Below, in pieces: positions 46,261-59,600 of a stretch of DNA of 64,000 nucleotides; within the stretch, counting starts at the first letter, position 1, and every line of letters starts with the position of its first letter. Made by a program: the position numbers and the translations under genes. This DNA comes from Kalmusia sp. IMI 367209 (Eukaryota > Ascomycota > Dothideomycetes > Pleosporales > Didymosphaeriaceae): positions 3,472,001 to 3,536,000 of the forward strand of contig JAPEUQ010000004.1 in the NCBI GenBank assembly GCA_027946365.1, read 5' to 3'. A model generated the notes under the pieces. The model was not told the origin of the DNA, made no database searches, and worked only from the letters and a program-made list of their open reading frames with translations.

Positions 46261-48689
46261 ATGACGCGCACCGGCAAATGTGACACGTGTAGGTCACGGA
46301 AAGTCAAGGTCTGTATCTCATCACTGTGTTATAGGCATCGTCTAGATTGACAATAGCGTTCTATCATACTAACAGATTATAGTGTGACGAGCAGAGGCCA
46401 AAGTGCACCGCGTGTCGCAAACGTGATCGGGAATGCACCTACTCTTTCGGAAAGGTATCTGCATTCGTTGTTGAGGACCCTACACAGCTCTCCAAGCACG
46501 GCAAGCCCAAAATTGCTCCCGTCATCTACCCTCTAGATGCTAGCCATGAATCGAGTGCCACATCTACCACTATTTCCAGTTCGTCCACGTTACCAGCTTC
46601 GTCAGCCTTGTCATCAACTATTCTTCGCCAAATCTCGATCAGAGATGCTGACAGTGGCCATGGAGAGTTCATGACTCTCTCGATACCGACACGTGAAAAG
46701 CCGAAGGGGGTGAAGAAGACCTCAGCTCAGCAGAGAAGGAAGCTACAGATACACCTCGGTCAGCTACAAGATGCAAAGACACTGCCTATGCCTCGTCAGC
46801 TTGTATCAATCCAAACTGCGCTTGCCTACCGCTACCTGAATTTACTAGGATCACGGCCAACGGAAGAACAGCCCTTCTCCATCCTAGGTTCATGGATTCA
46901 ATCTATTCCATCGCGCATTGGGATAAGCCCTGCTGTCGATCTTGCCGTCGAATACCTCATACACAGCTTCAATGTTTTTCAAGAACCGAGTTTCTCAGCC
47001 CAGCGGATGGCATTATCGGTCAAGGCAAAGGCGCTCAAAGCGTTACAAATGGTTGTTGCAGATGAGAGTACCCGAACGACATACGACACTGCGATAGCGA
47101 TGAAGCTCCATTTCATGTCAGAAGTATGCTCTTCATACCATTAGGAGGGCATGTAAAGCTTACCCTTTACAGATCTTCATGGGGATCAAGAATCTATATC
47201 ACGCAATTCACTCTGCAGGACTTTCGGATATTCTACAAGCTGGGCCCGTGACTGGACTTGACGATGACCATTACTGGAGCTTCCTTGATAATACGTATAT
47301 CGACGATGTAAGTGAATTGCAAAATCTCCATCAAGACATGCTAACATGAAGATTCAAGGTGTCTGAGGCGATGGTCGCTAGTCGAACTTCAGTCTATGAC
47401 CACGAATTATACCTCAGCATGACATGCCCCGCTGCCATACCTTACGATGCTCCAGCAGCGTTCCGTGCGTCCATAGCGATCATGCATGTTTACATACAAC
47501 TTCCTCGCCTTGTCTGCCTCATTCGGCATGCGTCCAATTACCCCGAGGACGCACAAACTCTCGCCTCAGCCATCGCTTTGGCCGAGTCATTGTGGTCCTT
47601 GGTTCCCAATGATGTGATACAAGAAGTCATTCAAACCTCCATTACTGTCGTCGATAGGCCACCATCGCCCGATATAGCCGATATCACCTCCTACTGCTAC
47701 CATTTCGATTCCATTCAAAGTTGCATTCTGATAACCCGCTTTTGGATGCTTCAGATCAACCTGTGTGGTCCCATCCAAACGCTCTACCAGAATTTCCCTG
47801 CCGAGTCCACTGCATCTCTCCTTCCACCTCTACTGACTGTCGAGCAAATAGACTACGACGCCGCAATCGAGCTAGCACGCTCCATCCGCTACGCGCTCGA
47901 CATCTGCCCTACCCTCCCGCTCGTTCCCCTACGCATCTACACAAGTTTCCAGGTCTCTATTGGTACGTGGCATCGCATGATCCGACGCATCAACGCCAAT
48001 AACCGCGCCCTCTCACCCGATCCCTCGTCTCCCGTCGCCGCCTATCTCGCCGAACAGCTCTCTCGTGCACAGCGACTGGAGAACTGGGTTTCCTCTGAAA
48101 CAAACGATGTCCACGAAATGTGGAAAGTCCAGCGTGTACACAAGAGGTTCCTACGTTCCGCCGCCATCGACATGGCAGGTGGACCTATCCCTGATTGGAT
48201 GCCGCTACGTATAAAGTTTGAGTCTGAAGACGGCGCCATGGTGATGAGGTTGGAGTATGACGTCGCGGGGCCGTTGTACGATCAGATCGTCGGCAATAGG
48301 GACGGCGATAGAGCATGGGTGAGGAGAACGAAGACAATTTCGCCATTTCACCCAGAGACGAATGGTTGGGTGCCTAGCAAGGGGATTTCGGACGGGTAAG
48401 TTGCTGCCTTTTGCCATCACGCATCACGGTGGAAAAATGTCTACTGATATCTTGGAGGGACACGAGACAATTACTAGATCGGGTGATGGAGAAGCCTAGG
48501 TCCGGAGAAGGTAGCGACATTGTGGAGGTGAAGGAAGAGTTGGATTCGAGGGAGAAGAAATATGCTGAAGATTTGACCTGCAGGCCTGTGGGGAAGATCC
48601 CGCCTCTTAGCGAGGGAACTTGGGCGGAGAGTGATGAGGAAGATGATGGACTTCAGAAACCGATTTTGGAAGCAGGGTTTCAATCGTAG
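46261..48689 (+). CDS. Zn2Cys6 transcription factor, complete
   Basis: Five exons (46261-46308, 46383-47123, 47173-47307, 47359-48395, 48458-48689) encode 730 residues. The zinc cluster starts at residue 7 (C7, C10, C17, C24, C27, C34) and is interrupted by intron 1 between VK and CDEQRPKC, so it is invisible in any single open frame. A Ser/Thr-rich linker (SSATSTTISSSSTLPASS) follows, then a helical fungal-specific regulatory region with LHFMSEIFMGIKNLYHAI and YDHELYLSMTCPAAIPYDAPAAF. The C-terminus is acidic (SDEEDDG), a possible activation segment. The intron 1 donor is GTCTGT, slightly weak. Targets unknown; the nearest genes are the broken permease upstream and a peptidase downstream. 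Confidence 0.88.
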
Positions 48690-49988
48690 AAAAGGAGCCA
48701 GATGTCGTTTGTAATTTGCATCTCCTATGCTTTTTCCAATTCCGTTCGTAGACTTTGCATTCCTGTCACGCAAAACATACAAACCGATGTTTAACCTTGT
48801 TTTACTGCGCTAGAGATATGGTAAGATGATCAGGAGTGGTATTAGCGTTCTCTCCGGCCTTTATGTCTGTAATGTTCTTTTCATATACACTGTCCCAGAT
48901 CATTTTCGCTGACCCGTATAGCCTCTGCCATCAGATAATGAATAATCATCATGTTCTCGCACTAGATAATTAGATGTTACAGCAGGAAAATCATAAATTG
49001 GAGATTTCCAGTGCATATGAGTTTTTTGGGATTGATTAATATCATGTTTAGACATGAAGTACAGCCTGTACAGAGAGAGAAAGCGAGAGGCAAGTCCCTA
49101 GAAAAAGGAATTATGATGACCAAACAGATTCCATTCCAGATATACCGTACACAGAGTATTATTATGTTGGGTACATCACTTGTGCTAAATCTCAGCAAGT
49201 TCTCACACTTTTTTACGTCGGCGGTCGAAGCGGGTCAGTCTTGCCTGTCCTGTGTAGCAGCCTTAGCAGTATTCTCAGCAGCAACTTTGCGCGTCAAGTC
49301 ATCCTAGGCTCCGATAAACATCTCTCTTACGCACTGAAAGCATGGACATTTTCCTTGACATGGAGACAATTCTATATACAATACTATTCAACGTTGATTA
49401 CTATACCAGGGTATTTTCAGCGCCTTTTCAAATACATGTCGACGTTTGACCATCGCAGTACTCCATAGAGTTAGCTATATCGAGGATGTTTGGGACATGA
49501 CCGTGCTGGGGATCGACATACAACTCGTAGTCATCTCAACTAGCATAGGGTCGTTGCAACTGTTTGGCCATATTGGGTATGGTGCGCACATTGTTGAACT
49601 GTCTGCAAAGTTGTTCGTCGAGCCGTCAAAGCTTTCAATAGCTGATGTGTCATACCACATGATAGCCGTGATCTTCTGCCGCTATACACCGTAAGTCTAT
49701 CATTACCAATGCTTGTGAAGAAGGACATATCGCATTGACATTACCAGGTTCGTGGATCTGATGCGGCTAAAAAAAAGTAGCTCAGTTGATACTTGCTTGT
49801 GGTACGATGCGTATAAGAAGAGGCTTCTCGGGCTTCGTGGTTGTGCTGAAGAAGCCCTCTATTTGCTAAACAAAGTAGCCTGGTCGTAGTACATTGTGTG
49901 TCCCGCCTTTCACACCCAGTCCACTACTTCGTTGACATTCGGTTGCCTCCGCCACATTGGTCCCGTCGTCAAGATCACTTGCTTCTGC
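48690..49988. other. Intergenic between convergent genes, 1.3 kb
   Basis: An 82-codon plus-strand stretch at 49446-49694 is hydrophobic but has no motif. AT-rich; nothing called. Confidence 0.4.
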
Positions 49989-50851
49989 TCATGACGCATC
50001 CTCGCCTTCCCTCTGCGCCCTCCAGGTCTCCACAAGCGATTGCACAAGCTCAGTCGTGATCGCAACACCCATGTCCAACTCCTCTTCGCTTGACAGCATC
50101 GGTACATGCATGAACGCCGTATCCCGCCTCTGTCCGACCGTCTCCCGACTCATCTCCACCATACTCGTATAGTAGATGAATCCACACAAATACACGCCCA
50201 CGTTATCGCTCCAGCGCACGTCGTCACCCTCGAGGCTATGTACATCACTTGTCTCGACCTTCAGCACGTCTTCTCTTAGCGCGACTTCGATGGGCGAGGA
50301 AGGCACCACTGCATTTGCGCGCAATTCATTGTTGAGAGAGGCAGAATCCGGCCACACGATATCCGCCGTCCTATTCTGCCATCTCGCCACGACAGCCGGT
50401 AAGTTCAGGTCTGTCCCTATTTGTGCGGGCTGATCGCTCCAGTACTGGTCTCCTTCAGCATTGGTGAACACCTCACCATCTATGTCCTCGATGGAGCTAT
50501 ACACGTTTTTCCGACTCGTCTGCTCGACTGCAAAGTATGTTCGTCCCTCTGCGACGCCGATATGCAAAGAGATGTCTGGCTGGACGTCTTCGATGAGCGG
50601 AGGTATGGTTTCGATGACGGGGTGATAGGCTACAGGAATAGCGTTGGGGTACACGATGAGCTCGATGTCGTTGGGTAAAGTCTGGGGAAGGCGGGAGGCG
50701 ATGCCCCAGGATGGGTTGTTGGGGACGCCTTGGAAAGGCTGGAGACGTAAGTATGTGCATGCTGATGTCGAGAGAAGCTTTTAGATATGAAATGCATTAC
50801 CCCGAACCCGGTTATGAGGACTCTCGTAATTGCGGAAGCGATTGGCGCCAT
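49989..50851 (-). CDS. Pyroglutamyl-peptidase I-like cysteine peptidase (family C15)
   Basis: Enzymes of this family cleave N-terminal pyroglutamate from peptides in the cytosol. Exon 1 (50851-50801) encodes MAPIASAITRVLITGFG, and exon 2 (50738-49989) continues PFQGVPNNPSW, restoring the hallmark VLITGFGPF across a 62-nt intron. The catalytic residues fit the family: Glu81 in GVAEGR, Cys202 in GVYLCGFIYY and His228 in FMHVPML. At 266 residues it is somewhat longer than bacterial enzymes (about 215), as in fungi, with an acidic insertion in the middle (SSIEDIDGEVFTNAEGDQYW). No signal peptide. Convergent with the Zn2Cys6 gene. Confidence 0.9.
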
Positions 50852-52427
50852 GGCTCTGATATTGCGAGAAGCCTTGGAGGTGGGAATATGAGGAGCAGAA
50901 CTCGGGAGTCGTATATTGCTTTATATTACCACCTCCAGCTTGAGTGGTTTGCTAATGCATGTGCAAGGTAGCACTGCAACCTTCGCTACTAACCACACCG
51001 TCACCCTCCCACAAACCGCACACAGTCACACTTCCTCGGCCAAATATTACTTCCGTTGACATCGATTGCAACACCTAGACCCACATTCGTACGTCTGCTT
51101 TCCTATTTCGTGCTACAGGCTCAGTTTGCCTATATGCTTCCTAGGACTGCCTCCGGCTTATCAAATTGTTTCTTGCAACCACCAGCTTCTTCTATGCCAA
51201 TCACAGCGCCGAGACTATTCATTCAACGCACCGTAACCGCACATCTGGTACGTTGAAGGATTCGCATCGTGGCGCACTGATCCCGTGGGGTAAGCCGTGC
51301 ATGAAATGGCCATATTCTCATTGGCTAAACGCAGTATCGATATACCGCATCGGGAAGGAAACAAGGCGGGATATTCTAGAGCGTTGGGGTTTGGCTGAGG
51401 CAGGTCCATGTAGCGCCGATGAGTAAGAGTGTTTGCTCAAGCGGAAGCGGCTGCGGCTGATGGTAAGAGGTTGGCGAGGATGGTCAGCGGCGATCGGTGG
51501 ATGTTCAGGGAAGGATATTGCGCGGATACGTTACTCGTTCTAGAGCGGATCTAGACACGAACCTAATGGATATCGACCATTGGAAGGAGCGGTATTCTCA
51601 AAGCCATAGTAGTGGAGCCTAATATACATTACTAACGTCAGTCTGTTCAACCATGCTTCATAGCGAGAGAGAGGGGGGTGATCGGCCCAACTGACCGCCC
51701 TAGCTGCGGTTTGTGCTCACACTGAAGCGATGCCAAGGAATGAAGGGTATAGTCACGTGAGACAGCATACTCGATACTTTTGCAAAGCATGTTGTAAAGA
51801 GTCAGTCAACGCATGTTTACCCGGTCTGAAAAGAGATTCGTTCCTCCGCCAGTAGTTGATGTATTGATGAGACATGCACAGATTGCCGCCAGCGAGTAGG
51901 CTGCCGTAGACATCGCAGCGGAAAGGTCAAGAAGCGTAGGCGCTATGGCATAACGCTGTAAATAACTATCAGAATTGAAGATTCTGTAGTGCATTTGATT
52001 CATGCATTCAACCTTGCTGCCAGCCTGCGCGAAAGCTTTTCGAAAACGGAAGTTGCGCACGTGCCCGCGCGTCCGTCCCGCGCCGACGTCATCCACTCGC
52101 TCCTGCCTTACCTGTAGAATTTCAGTACATCAGACGAAGAATATATCGCGCCTTCCTCATTAGAAAATCTCAATATCGGACAGAAAATCTTCACAACTCA
52201 CCTTCACTCTCAACACCTAGCTGAATTGCCGGACTATTCGCGCTCCGATTCACTTGCGCACGTCGCATTGGTGAAGTCGCGCGACTGCTCATTAGATATT
52301 TGCATTCGTGATGTGTGATTGTGTAAAGAAGCTACCTTAAGCAGCACTGCATCATGATATCCGTCCAAACTCCATCAACTCTACGATCAAAAATAGCAAA
52401 GTACTGGGGTATCTCAAATCAATGCGC
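50852..52427. other. Intergenic, 1.6 kb
   Basis: No coding-like stretch longer than about 90 codons and no motif seen. It contains the peptidase promoter and the 3' flank of slx4. Confidence 0.45.
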
Positions 52428-55324
52428 TCAATACAACCCCTTTATCACACCACTCTTTCTTCCTTCCTTCGAAATACAGCAGACGCTCATCTCCTCACAC
52501 CACTTCTTAATCATCCAACTCTCAACCTCCTTCTTCACAGCTAGCACTTCTCCTTTCCCCTCTTCCACTGCAAGCATCTCTGCTCCTTGATTTTTCAACT
52601 CTTTGTTCCATGCCTTGATTTGCTTCTGCGTTGCTTTTCTGTACATCCTGATTTCTTCATAGGCACTAAGCCAGGCTGAGAGGTCTTCAATGACGATGGC
52701 GTCGTACATGAGGATTTTCTCGTGCCAGGATGGGGATGAGGGATTCGTTGTAGGTGGGATGGCGCGGACAAGGGACGTTATGGCGGGGAAAAGGGAAGGT
52801 CGAAGGGCATCGAAGGTTAGATAGGAGACAGGAATACGGTAGATTGGCGTAAGCTGTTCTTTATCTACTTTTCTAGAAGTGGAAGTGGTGATTAGAGGCA
52901 GTGGTGGAGAAATTTCGAGGCGACGTAGGCGAGGAGGGGTAGGGGAGAGGGCTTCATCGTCTTCTGAATCGAGGATTTCTTCAACGCTGTGGAAGCGATT
53001 TTTGGTATTCCGAGGCGTACTAAATGAGGCCATCGTCGCTGGCTTCGCTTGCACAGTCACCTTCTTTGATACGCGTAGTGGCGCTGAGGCTGGAACTCGT
53101 GAAATTGCAGATGGAGATTTTGGTGGCCGTCCTTTACGTTTCAGTGGTGAGCCCGTAATTTCTGCTTGGGATGGAGGTCCAGCAGAAGCTTGCGCAGAAG
53201 GAACAAAGTCATCAATGTCGAAAAAGCTAGAATCGAAGTTTTGATTGGAAGGTGGAGGTTCTTGAGGGAAGTCATCAATGTCTAGGAAGGAAGAGTCATT
53301 AGCGACAACTCCTTCATCGCCGGCGCTTATCTCCTCTGCAATTGTAGGTGGAGTTGGTAGGTCAGATGAAATTAGGATCGGTGCTTTTGGTGGGGAATCA
53401 AAGTCATTGATGTCAAAGAACGAGTCGTCCGACTTGTAATCCGTACCGTCTACAAGTAGAGGGATGTCTTGTGTTCGGTCGGGTTCAGGCATGCGTACGT
53501 CCTCTTGCCTCTTTAACACCTGCCCGTAATCATCACGCGAGCTGGCGGCCCAAAGGGCGCGTCTACCCTCTACACTCCGAAGCCGTGGCCATAGTGCAAC
53601 GCCATGAACATTGGCGGGTGCAAGTCCTTGATGAACATTCACATCCTGTTCCGACTGGCGAATCGCATCCTGAATCTCTCTTACCATAGTCGGGGAGTCT
53701 TCAAGTGCGAGCTGACTGGAGGTACCGAAGAGAATATCCTGTTGATTCATTCGCTGCACTGCGGACGTTGGGCTGAGCAGTTTGTCTGCGATCACTTTGG
53801 GTTTCGCGGAGGATTTCTTCGATGTGCCCTCTACTTCACCGTTCTCCGATGCTGATCTAGACATTGAGCGCTTGCACGAAATCTTCTTCGAAGGTTTGGA
53901 GGGATCCGTGTCTGTGGTGTCGTTTAGTGGCACTTTTGTTGTGTTCGTTATAGTAGCAGTGCGGCGTGTAAAGAAATAGCTGTCTAGTGCTGGTGGTTTT
54001 GATGAAGATTTCTGGGGCGCATATTGGCCGGTGACGAGATCTGTAATAGTTCGCGGCTTTTTCTTTGGTGCTTTGCCTTTCTCTGGCGAAGAGTGGCGTG
54101 ATGGAGCTTGGTTCCCAGGCACATCAACCAGCTATTACAGACATCAGTCATCTTGGTCTCTCTCGAACGATTTAAGTGACTTACCTCATCCCTTCGGCGT
54201 TTCAAAACACCGACCGCCTCAATTGAAGGTGATCCAGAACCATGTTGCTCAGCCTGAATCTCTGAGTGCGCATACGTATAGCCAGAGAGTAAGCTTGTGA
54301 AGCTTCCCTTTTCTGTTGCCGACGCCTCTGTTCTACTCTCCTCTTTAGCTGGACTTATGGGCATCTCTTGCTGCTCAGTCTCAAGAGGCGGAGTCCAGTC
54401 CCGCCTCCTGCTCACCGCCTCATCGAGATCTAACGGGACATGTAGGCTGGGAGGTCGCTGTTTAGGCAAACCATTACTCCGTGCGGAAGGGCTCAATGGA
54501 AAACCGCATGCTGAAGCCTCGTTATGCAGAAGCCCCTCTTGCTCAGCATGTGCGATGTGTTGTTGTTCTAGTCCTACCACATCGTCTTCAGCGCTACGTG
54601 AGCGAAAATGCGCAGAGACGAACTCTGCTGCCTTCCCCTGTGCTTTCTTCGTATCCTTCGTTGATACTCGAGGCTTTGTAACGCGTGCAATCTTCAGTGC
54701 AGTCTGCGTTTCGTCGGCATGATTCGTAGTCTTCGCACGCGGTTTCAGAGGCTTAAATTGCTTGCTCTTGGGTAGGGGTGCTGCTGTAGCCTCACGGGTA
54801 GATGCAGTAGCATTGACCGCCGACTGTTTTGCAAAATGAGAGGATATAGTTGTGACCGACTTGTTGCTCGCAGCATCATCTGTGACTTTGGGTTTCCGTC
54901 CACGCGGCTTCGATCTTGGCTTCTCCACGTCTTCACCCGCTTCCGCCGCCTTCGTAGCTCTCTTCCTGGGCTTTTCAGCAGCTTTGATAGTATTCCCTTG
55001 CCCTGTTCCTGCCGTCCTGTTTTCGAGCGCAAGCTCGATTGCGCTCAGACCTCTGTCATTGATGTCGATGTCGGCCAACAGGCTTCTCGCGGTGGCGAAG
55101 CCTCTACCAATGCCCTTAGGTACCGGGGCAGCTCGTGAGCCCGAATTTAACGCGCCGACAGACGTCCTCCTGGGGCTCACAAGCGGAGAAGGCGGGGAGA
55201 GCGAGGGTGAGGGCATGCTAACGCGTTGGTGAAAAGGCGAGGTAGGGTCGAGCTCGCGCGGGGCAGCATGAGCGTCAGGAGGCGAGGAAGAGAGAACGAC
55301 AATGTCGTAGGCCGCGCCTGCCAT
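52428..55324 (-). CDS. slx4: Structure-specific endonuclease subunit SLX4
   Basis: SLX4 is the scaffold that activates the nuclease SLX1 to cut branched DNA (Holliday junctions, flaps) in the nucleus. Exons 55324-54185 and 54131-52428, with a 53-nt intron, give 947 residues. The start was set at [17 protein letters not shown], typical of fungal SLX4; the frame is open another 51 codons upstream. The middle is long, disordered and Lys/Arg/Ser-rich ([13 protein letters not shown]). The C-terminal conserved domain reads [31 protein letters not shown], then [25 protein letters not shown], and [19 protein letters not shown] motif of the form SSFFDIDDF occurs three times between about 53206 and 53430. 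Confidence 0.92.
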
Positions 55325-56246
55325 CCTGCATGTCTCCAGGAGGCGGCGGAGGCGGACAAAAGCAGCGCGAGCCGAGTGCGTCTTCAGCGTGCTTTCTCTA
55401 TGCAAGGTAGAAACGGAAAGCGTGGGGTTGAGTGGGTCTATCGGTACCGCCTCGAAAGTATTGTGAGCACGGACCACTGGGGTGGCTGTCCCGCCCAGTT
55501 GAGTATTGCTTCCCCGTCGCCATCTTGTACGAAACCCCGCCCTATCGGATTGCCTTTAAACCATGCAGGCTGCATCGTATGGATATTCTTCTTCACCTCT
55601 CCGAGTCTCAATGAACCCAAACGTAAGTTGCTTGAGAACTGCCCGCCCACCCGATCCTCCTGTAGAGGCTCTCGCAAGGTCCCCCTTCCCCGTAGCAAGC
55701 ATTCATTACCATACGGCATCATTGTCGTAGATGATAATAGCCTCAGCAGTGTCCTCTTTTACCTGCTAAATGCTCAAGCGTGTGGTGCTGCTGTAGCGGC
55801 CTCGTCGAGCGGCGAGCCGCTGGTCCTCCGACCCACCACAATAACGACTACGTCAACCCAACACCGATGAGAAAAGGCTAAAGAGCTTCTTGATACTCTG
55901 TAAGTCTTTCTACTCATGTGTACAATAGTATAGGTCGCTGTGCTGTCACCCTTGATTCTCTTGGGGCACGCTCGCCGCCCTCTCACCACCACCACGGCAG
56001 CTACGAGGAAAGACCCACGATAGGGCTTTGCTGACAACGTTGCGCTTCCTTAGAATATCCTCGCTGAGAAATTGCTCCACATGATCAAAGCAGCCCGCGC
56101 CTAGCGTTCCTGTAAGACGGGCGGGCCAGGTGTCTGTCTGTCGACAACAGCAAAGGTAAGTGCCACACAGGCAACTCATCCCTACCCTCAATACCAACAC
56201 CCTCGCCGCCGCACGGCTGAGCTCAGCGAGTCTCCGCTGCAGCTCA

Positions 56247-56675
56247 ATGTCTCAACACCAATCTCCTGAATTCCAAGCAAGCCATCTTGGACGACATGGC
56301 GGCAACGACCTTTTGAATCGGTAGCGTCACGCCTACACCCTGGGCGAAGAGCAGCTTCTGGCCTCACCGACCTTCGGAAGCAGTCCGCTCACAGCGCAGA
56401 GCATGGTCGCGCTCCTGATTGCCGAAAGCGCAGGAGCAGCGATAGCTTCGATGATTTTGAAGGTAAGGCAGCTCATCATCTATTCCCACGGCATCGACCT
56501 CAGTACGCATCTTCCTTCGCACTAACAGGGTCCGTATCGTGGACAGTACTTGACAGGCGATGATTCACCTCGACCATGACCAGGGAACCCGTTCGATGGC
56601 CTCGGTGAAATTGTGCCCATCGGCAGCAGCAGCAGCAGCAGCAGCAGCAACAACGACAAGAACAATAAAGCCTAA
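56247..56675 (+). pseudogene. Possible decayed gene fragment with poly-Ser tail
   Basis: Starting at ATG 56247, one frame runs to a donor-like GTAAGG (56463) and an acceptor CACTAACAG (ending 56528), then continues GPYRGQYLTGDDSPRP and NPFDGLGEIVPIG into (AGC)n serines, ending at TAA (56673-56675). It is interrupted by TAG (56322-56324) and TGA (56577-56579). The joined frame and good splice signals hint at a former gene; the protein is not recognised and chance cannot be ruled out. Confidence 0.3.
56623..56649 (+). repeat. AGC trinucleotide repeat
   Basis: Eight to nine AGC units followed by AACAACGACAAG. It encodes serine in the frame of the putative remnant. Confidence 0.8.
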
Positions 56676-59600
56676 CCTATGGCTGCCGCGAGGTACACGA
56701 AGCACCAATAATTATCATTTTCGGCTTCTATGAGCCTATTGATTCGGCCTTTTCATATCAGATGAGAAAGCTCGCCCCGGGTTCGGTGCCTTGGCTTCCA
56801 AATCCGGTCGCTCTGACGTCTGTCGGCTTCATCGAGAAGCAGTCAACAAACCAATAGAGTATTGGTCAGGATAACGAAGGGCCCCTCATAGCGGGTGCTT
56901 CTCCTCTGAGTGTTCCTAGAGTTTGCGGTGCCACGATCTGAGGTTTCCAGGATGTCGTGTAACACGGGCGACAGCAAGGATACAAAGACCTAATAAATGC
57001 GTTACTGACATGTCTTTCATACAGGTCCTTTTGTTTCAAATTGACGCTCGGATCAAGGTCGATTATCTTTACCCATGAAAGAGAATTCGAATACCGATAA
57101 CGCTGGATGAACGCCCGGACCAGGAACGGCAGGAACTTTTCTCCATAAGCGCAAGAGCAGAAGAACAGCAGAAGGGTACAAAGGCCATGTGCGCGGAGGA
57201 CCAGCAAGCTCCGTCTTAGGGAAGCGACCTGTCGATAAGGGTCCTCATCCATGGGGCAGTTACACGGAACCGCATATCTTGAGGGCATCTATAAGACTTC
57301 GAATGCACACTGGCTTATGGCATTGCACTGAGAAGTGGAACGCTACGAAGCAGCCAGTAGGATACTCTCTGACGAGATCATCGTCAAGAAGCCCTGCCTG
57401 ATCGCTGCCCAGCTATCTGCATTTACCACGGTATTGGAAGTCAGCAATGATGCCCACTAAATAAAGACGTGGAGAAATCTTACGCTCTTCCCAGCCAGCC
57501 CTCCGATAACAGACTAACGAAGGATCGATCCTCGTAACTTCTAACAACCATACTGGCATCGCACGCATTAAAACATCACGGCAGTCAGTATTGAAGACGC
57601 AGGACTTTGTCCAAACTTCTTCATTTTGTTCTACACGACGGTTAGCCCAAGATCTTGGTGCAACATACAACGGTTCGTACATCTACAGTACAAATATCCA
57701 TAGCTCTTTTAACCACCAGCAATGACATTGCCATATTCAGCTCGGCGTTGCTGAAAGTATAACTGCGGAGTCCGGGCGTTGCGGCCGTCATCAACAAGAA
57801 GGAAAATGTAGTCGACTATTGAGACTTGGTTGGCCAATCGTTGTTGATCATTTGTATGCGATAGAGAAGCGATGCATAGGCTGATTAAGGTTCGAAAGGT
57901 TCTCATGGCTAGAGAATATGGATGCGCATACTCCGGGGTCGTCAACTTTACTTGTCCGCCTAGAAATTTCGCGACGCTCGAATCTTGGTCCGCTGCGCTC
58001 AAAGAAAAAGCCGTTGTGCATATCGCCCATAGCTACCACGATTCGACCGTACGGTGATAATTCGCATGATTCATGGGAAATGGGAGGTCGAAGGCCTACA
58101 TGCCAAACTTCTTTATCCGATGTGTTCGTTGAAGCGTCTCCTTTGATGACATTGTCGGCAGGACAACACTCGACATGCTGGCCAAATTGCGTAACGAACG
58201 CAATCTGTCAATGACCTATTAATATACATGCCTATGACATGGTGTCCAAAGGCATCATCGTCATCACCCTGGCCTGGCCTCGACGACCTTGTGTGGTACA
58301 CTTCATCATATTGCCTCGCCTTCCAGTCTTGAAAGGGCCGACAGCGGGCTTCAAACTGAGTCATTGGCGTAATCGACTAATCTCCATCCACGACTTCGTA
58401 CGGTGGCGGTAACGTACCGAACTTCGGCATTGACAAGCATCGTGGACCCTACTCTCTTCCATGTAATTAGTGCGGCATCATCCAAGGCAGGATGTTCCGC
58501 CGTCGCATACCCGATAATTCTAGGACTTGACCTTTACATTGCTGATGACATCCTGGATCGACTTGTTCGCTCATTGCAAATCGAACAACAGCGACGACAT
58601 CTAGCTGCTCCATGGACAACGCAAAATGAGCAACGTACTGGATTGAAGAGCAGACGATGCCGCTCGTTTTTGTGGTCTTCTGTGATATGCAACACTTCCA
58701 ACGCATATTGTGTGGGTGGAAGTCATTGAGCAGGTTGTCAATGGCATAGCAGACTATGCCTTGGTCTGGCGGGCGATTGAGGGCGTTCGCGGTGGTAGCG
58801 AGGTCGGTTTCTGCAAGAATTTGCTCGATTGGCCCGATCTCTATCGCTGTGATGTGGACCTCCTAGGCTGATGTCTTCATCACCGTGAAGGTAGAGATAA
58901 CTCTATCATTTGCTCACAATTTCGTGGACCGCTGGCCTGTAACATATACAAGAGAACCTTGGACGACAGAAAATCTTCTTGCGGTCAAAAGCTGACGGCC
59001 TCAGCGGATCTGGACCCCCGGAATAACCCTAAAGATCTTAATGAAAGACGAAGGTTTGGGGTGGAGATGAGCGACTGACATCGTGGCGCTGGATACGGAG
59101 GTTCCGATGCCCTCCGTCTCGAGTGCATTCATCCACGTCCGCCTGCTCTCCATCGAACTTCGACCTCGGTCATGATTTCGAAGACGATACTCTGTCTTTC
59201 CTTCCACTTCCAGCCGTCATATTCAGTAAAGCCTTTAACAGCGGCTTGAAAACGCTTGTTCTTCCCCTTGTGCAATCCATCACGCTGAGATTCATCGTTG
59301 TTCGACGATCGACTGGAAGAGGAGCCGCAGCTCAAGCCGTAGCATTTCCACCTATTGCGGCGATTTCTCCATGAGAGTAGCCATCTGTGCATGTTAGTAT
59401 AAGTTGATGCATGACGGCAGGTCAATTTACTTCGACTATTGTTTCTGGCTTCCGCTCTCCAACGGCATGCCACACGAGTATGACGCTGAGCGCTGAGCGC
59501 TAGCCAGAAATAGAGACGAGATCCCAAGACGAGACAGCTCAGAATATGACATCGGTCAGTGTATATATGTTATTGGCGACTGGACAAGAACTCATACCTG

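Noticed and set aside
58467..58870. About 130 open minus-strand codons preceded by an acceptor-like CCTAG
   Set aside because: No matching upstream exon keeps frame with the GTGAGC donor near 58918, and no motif is seen; left as a note only.
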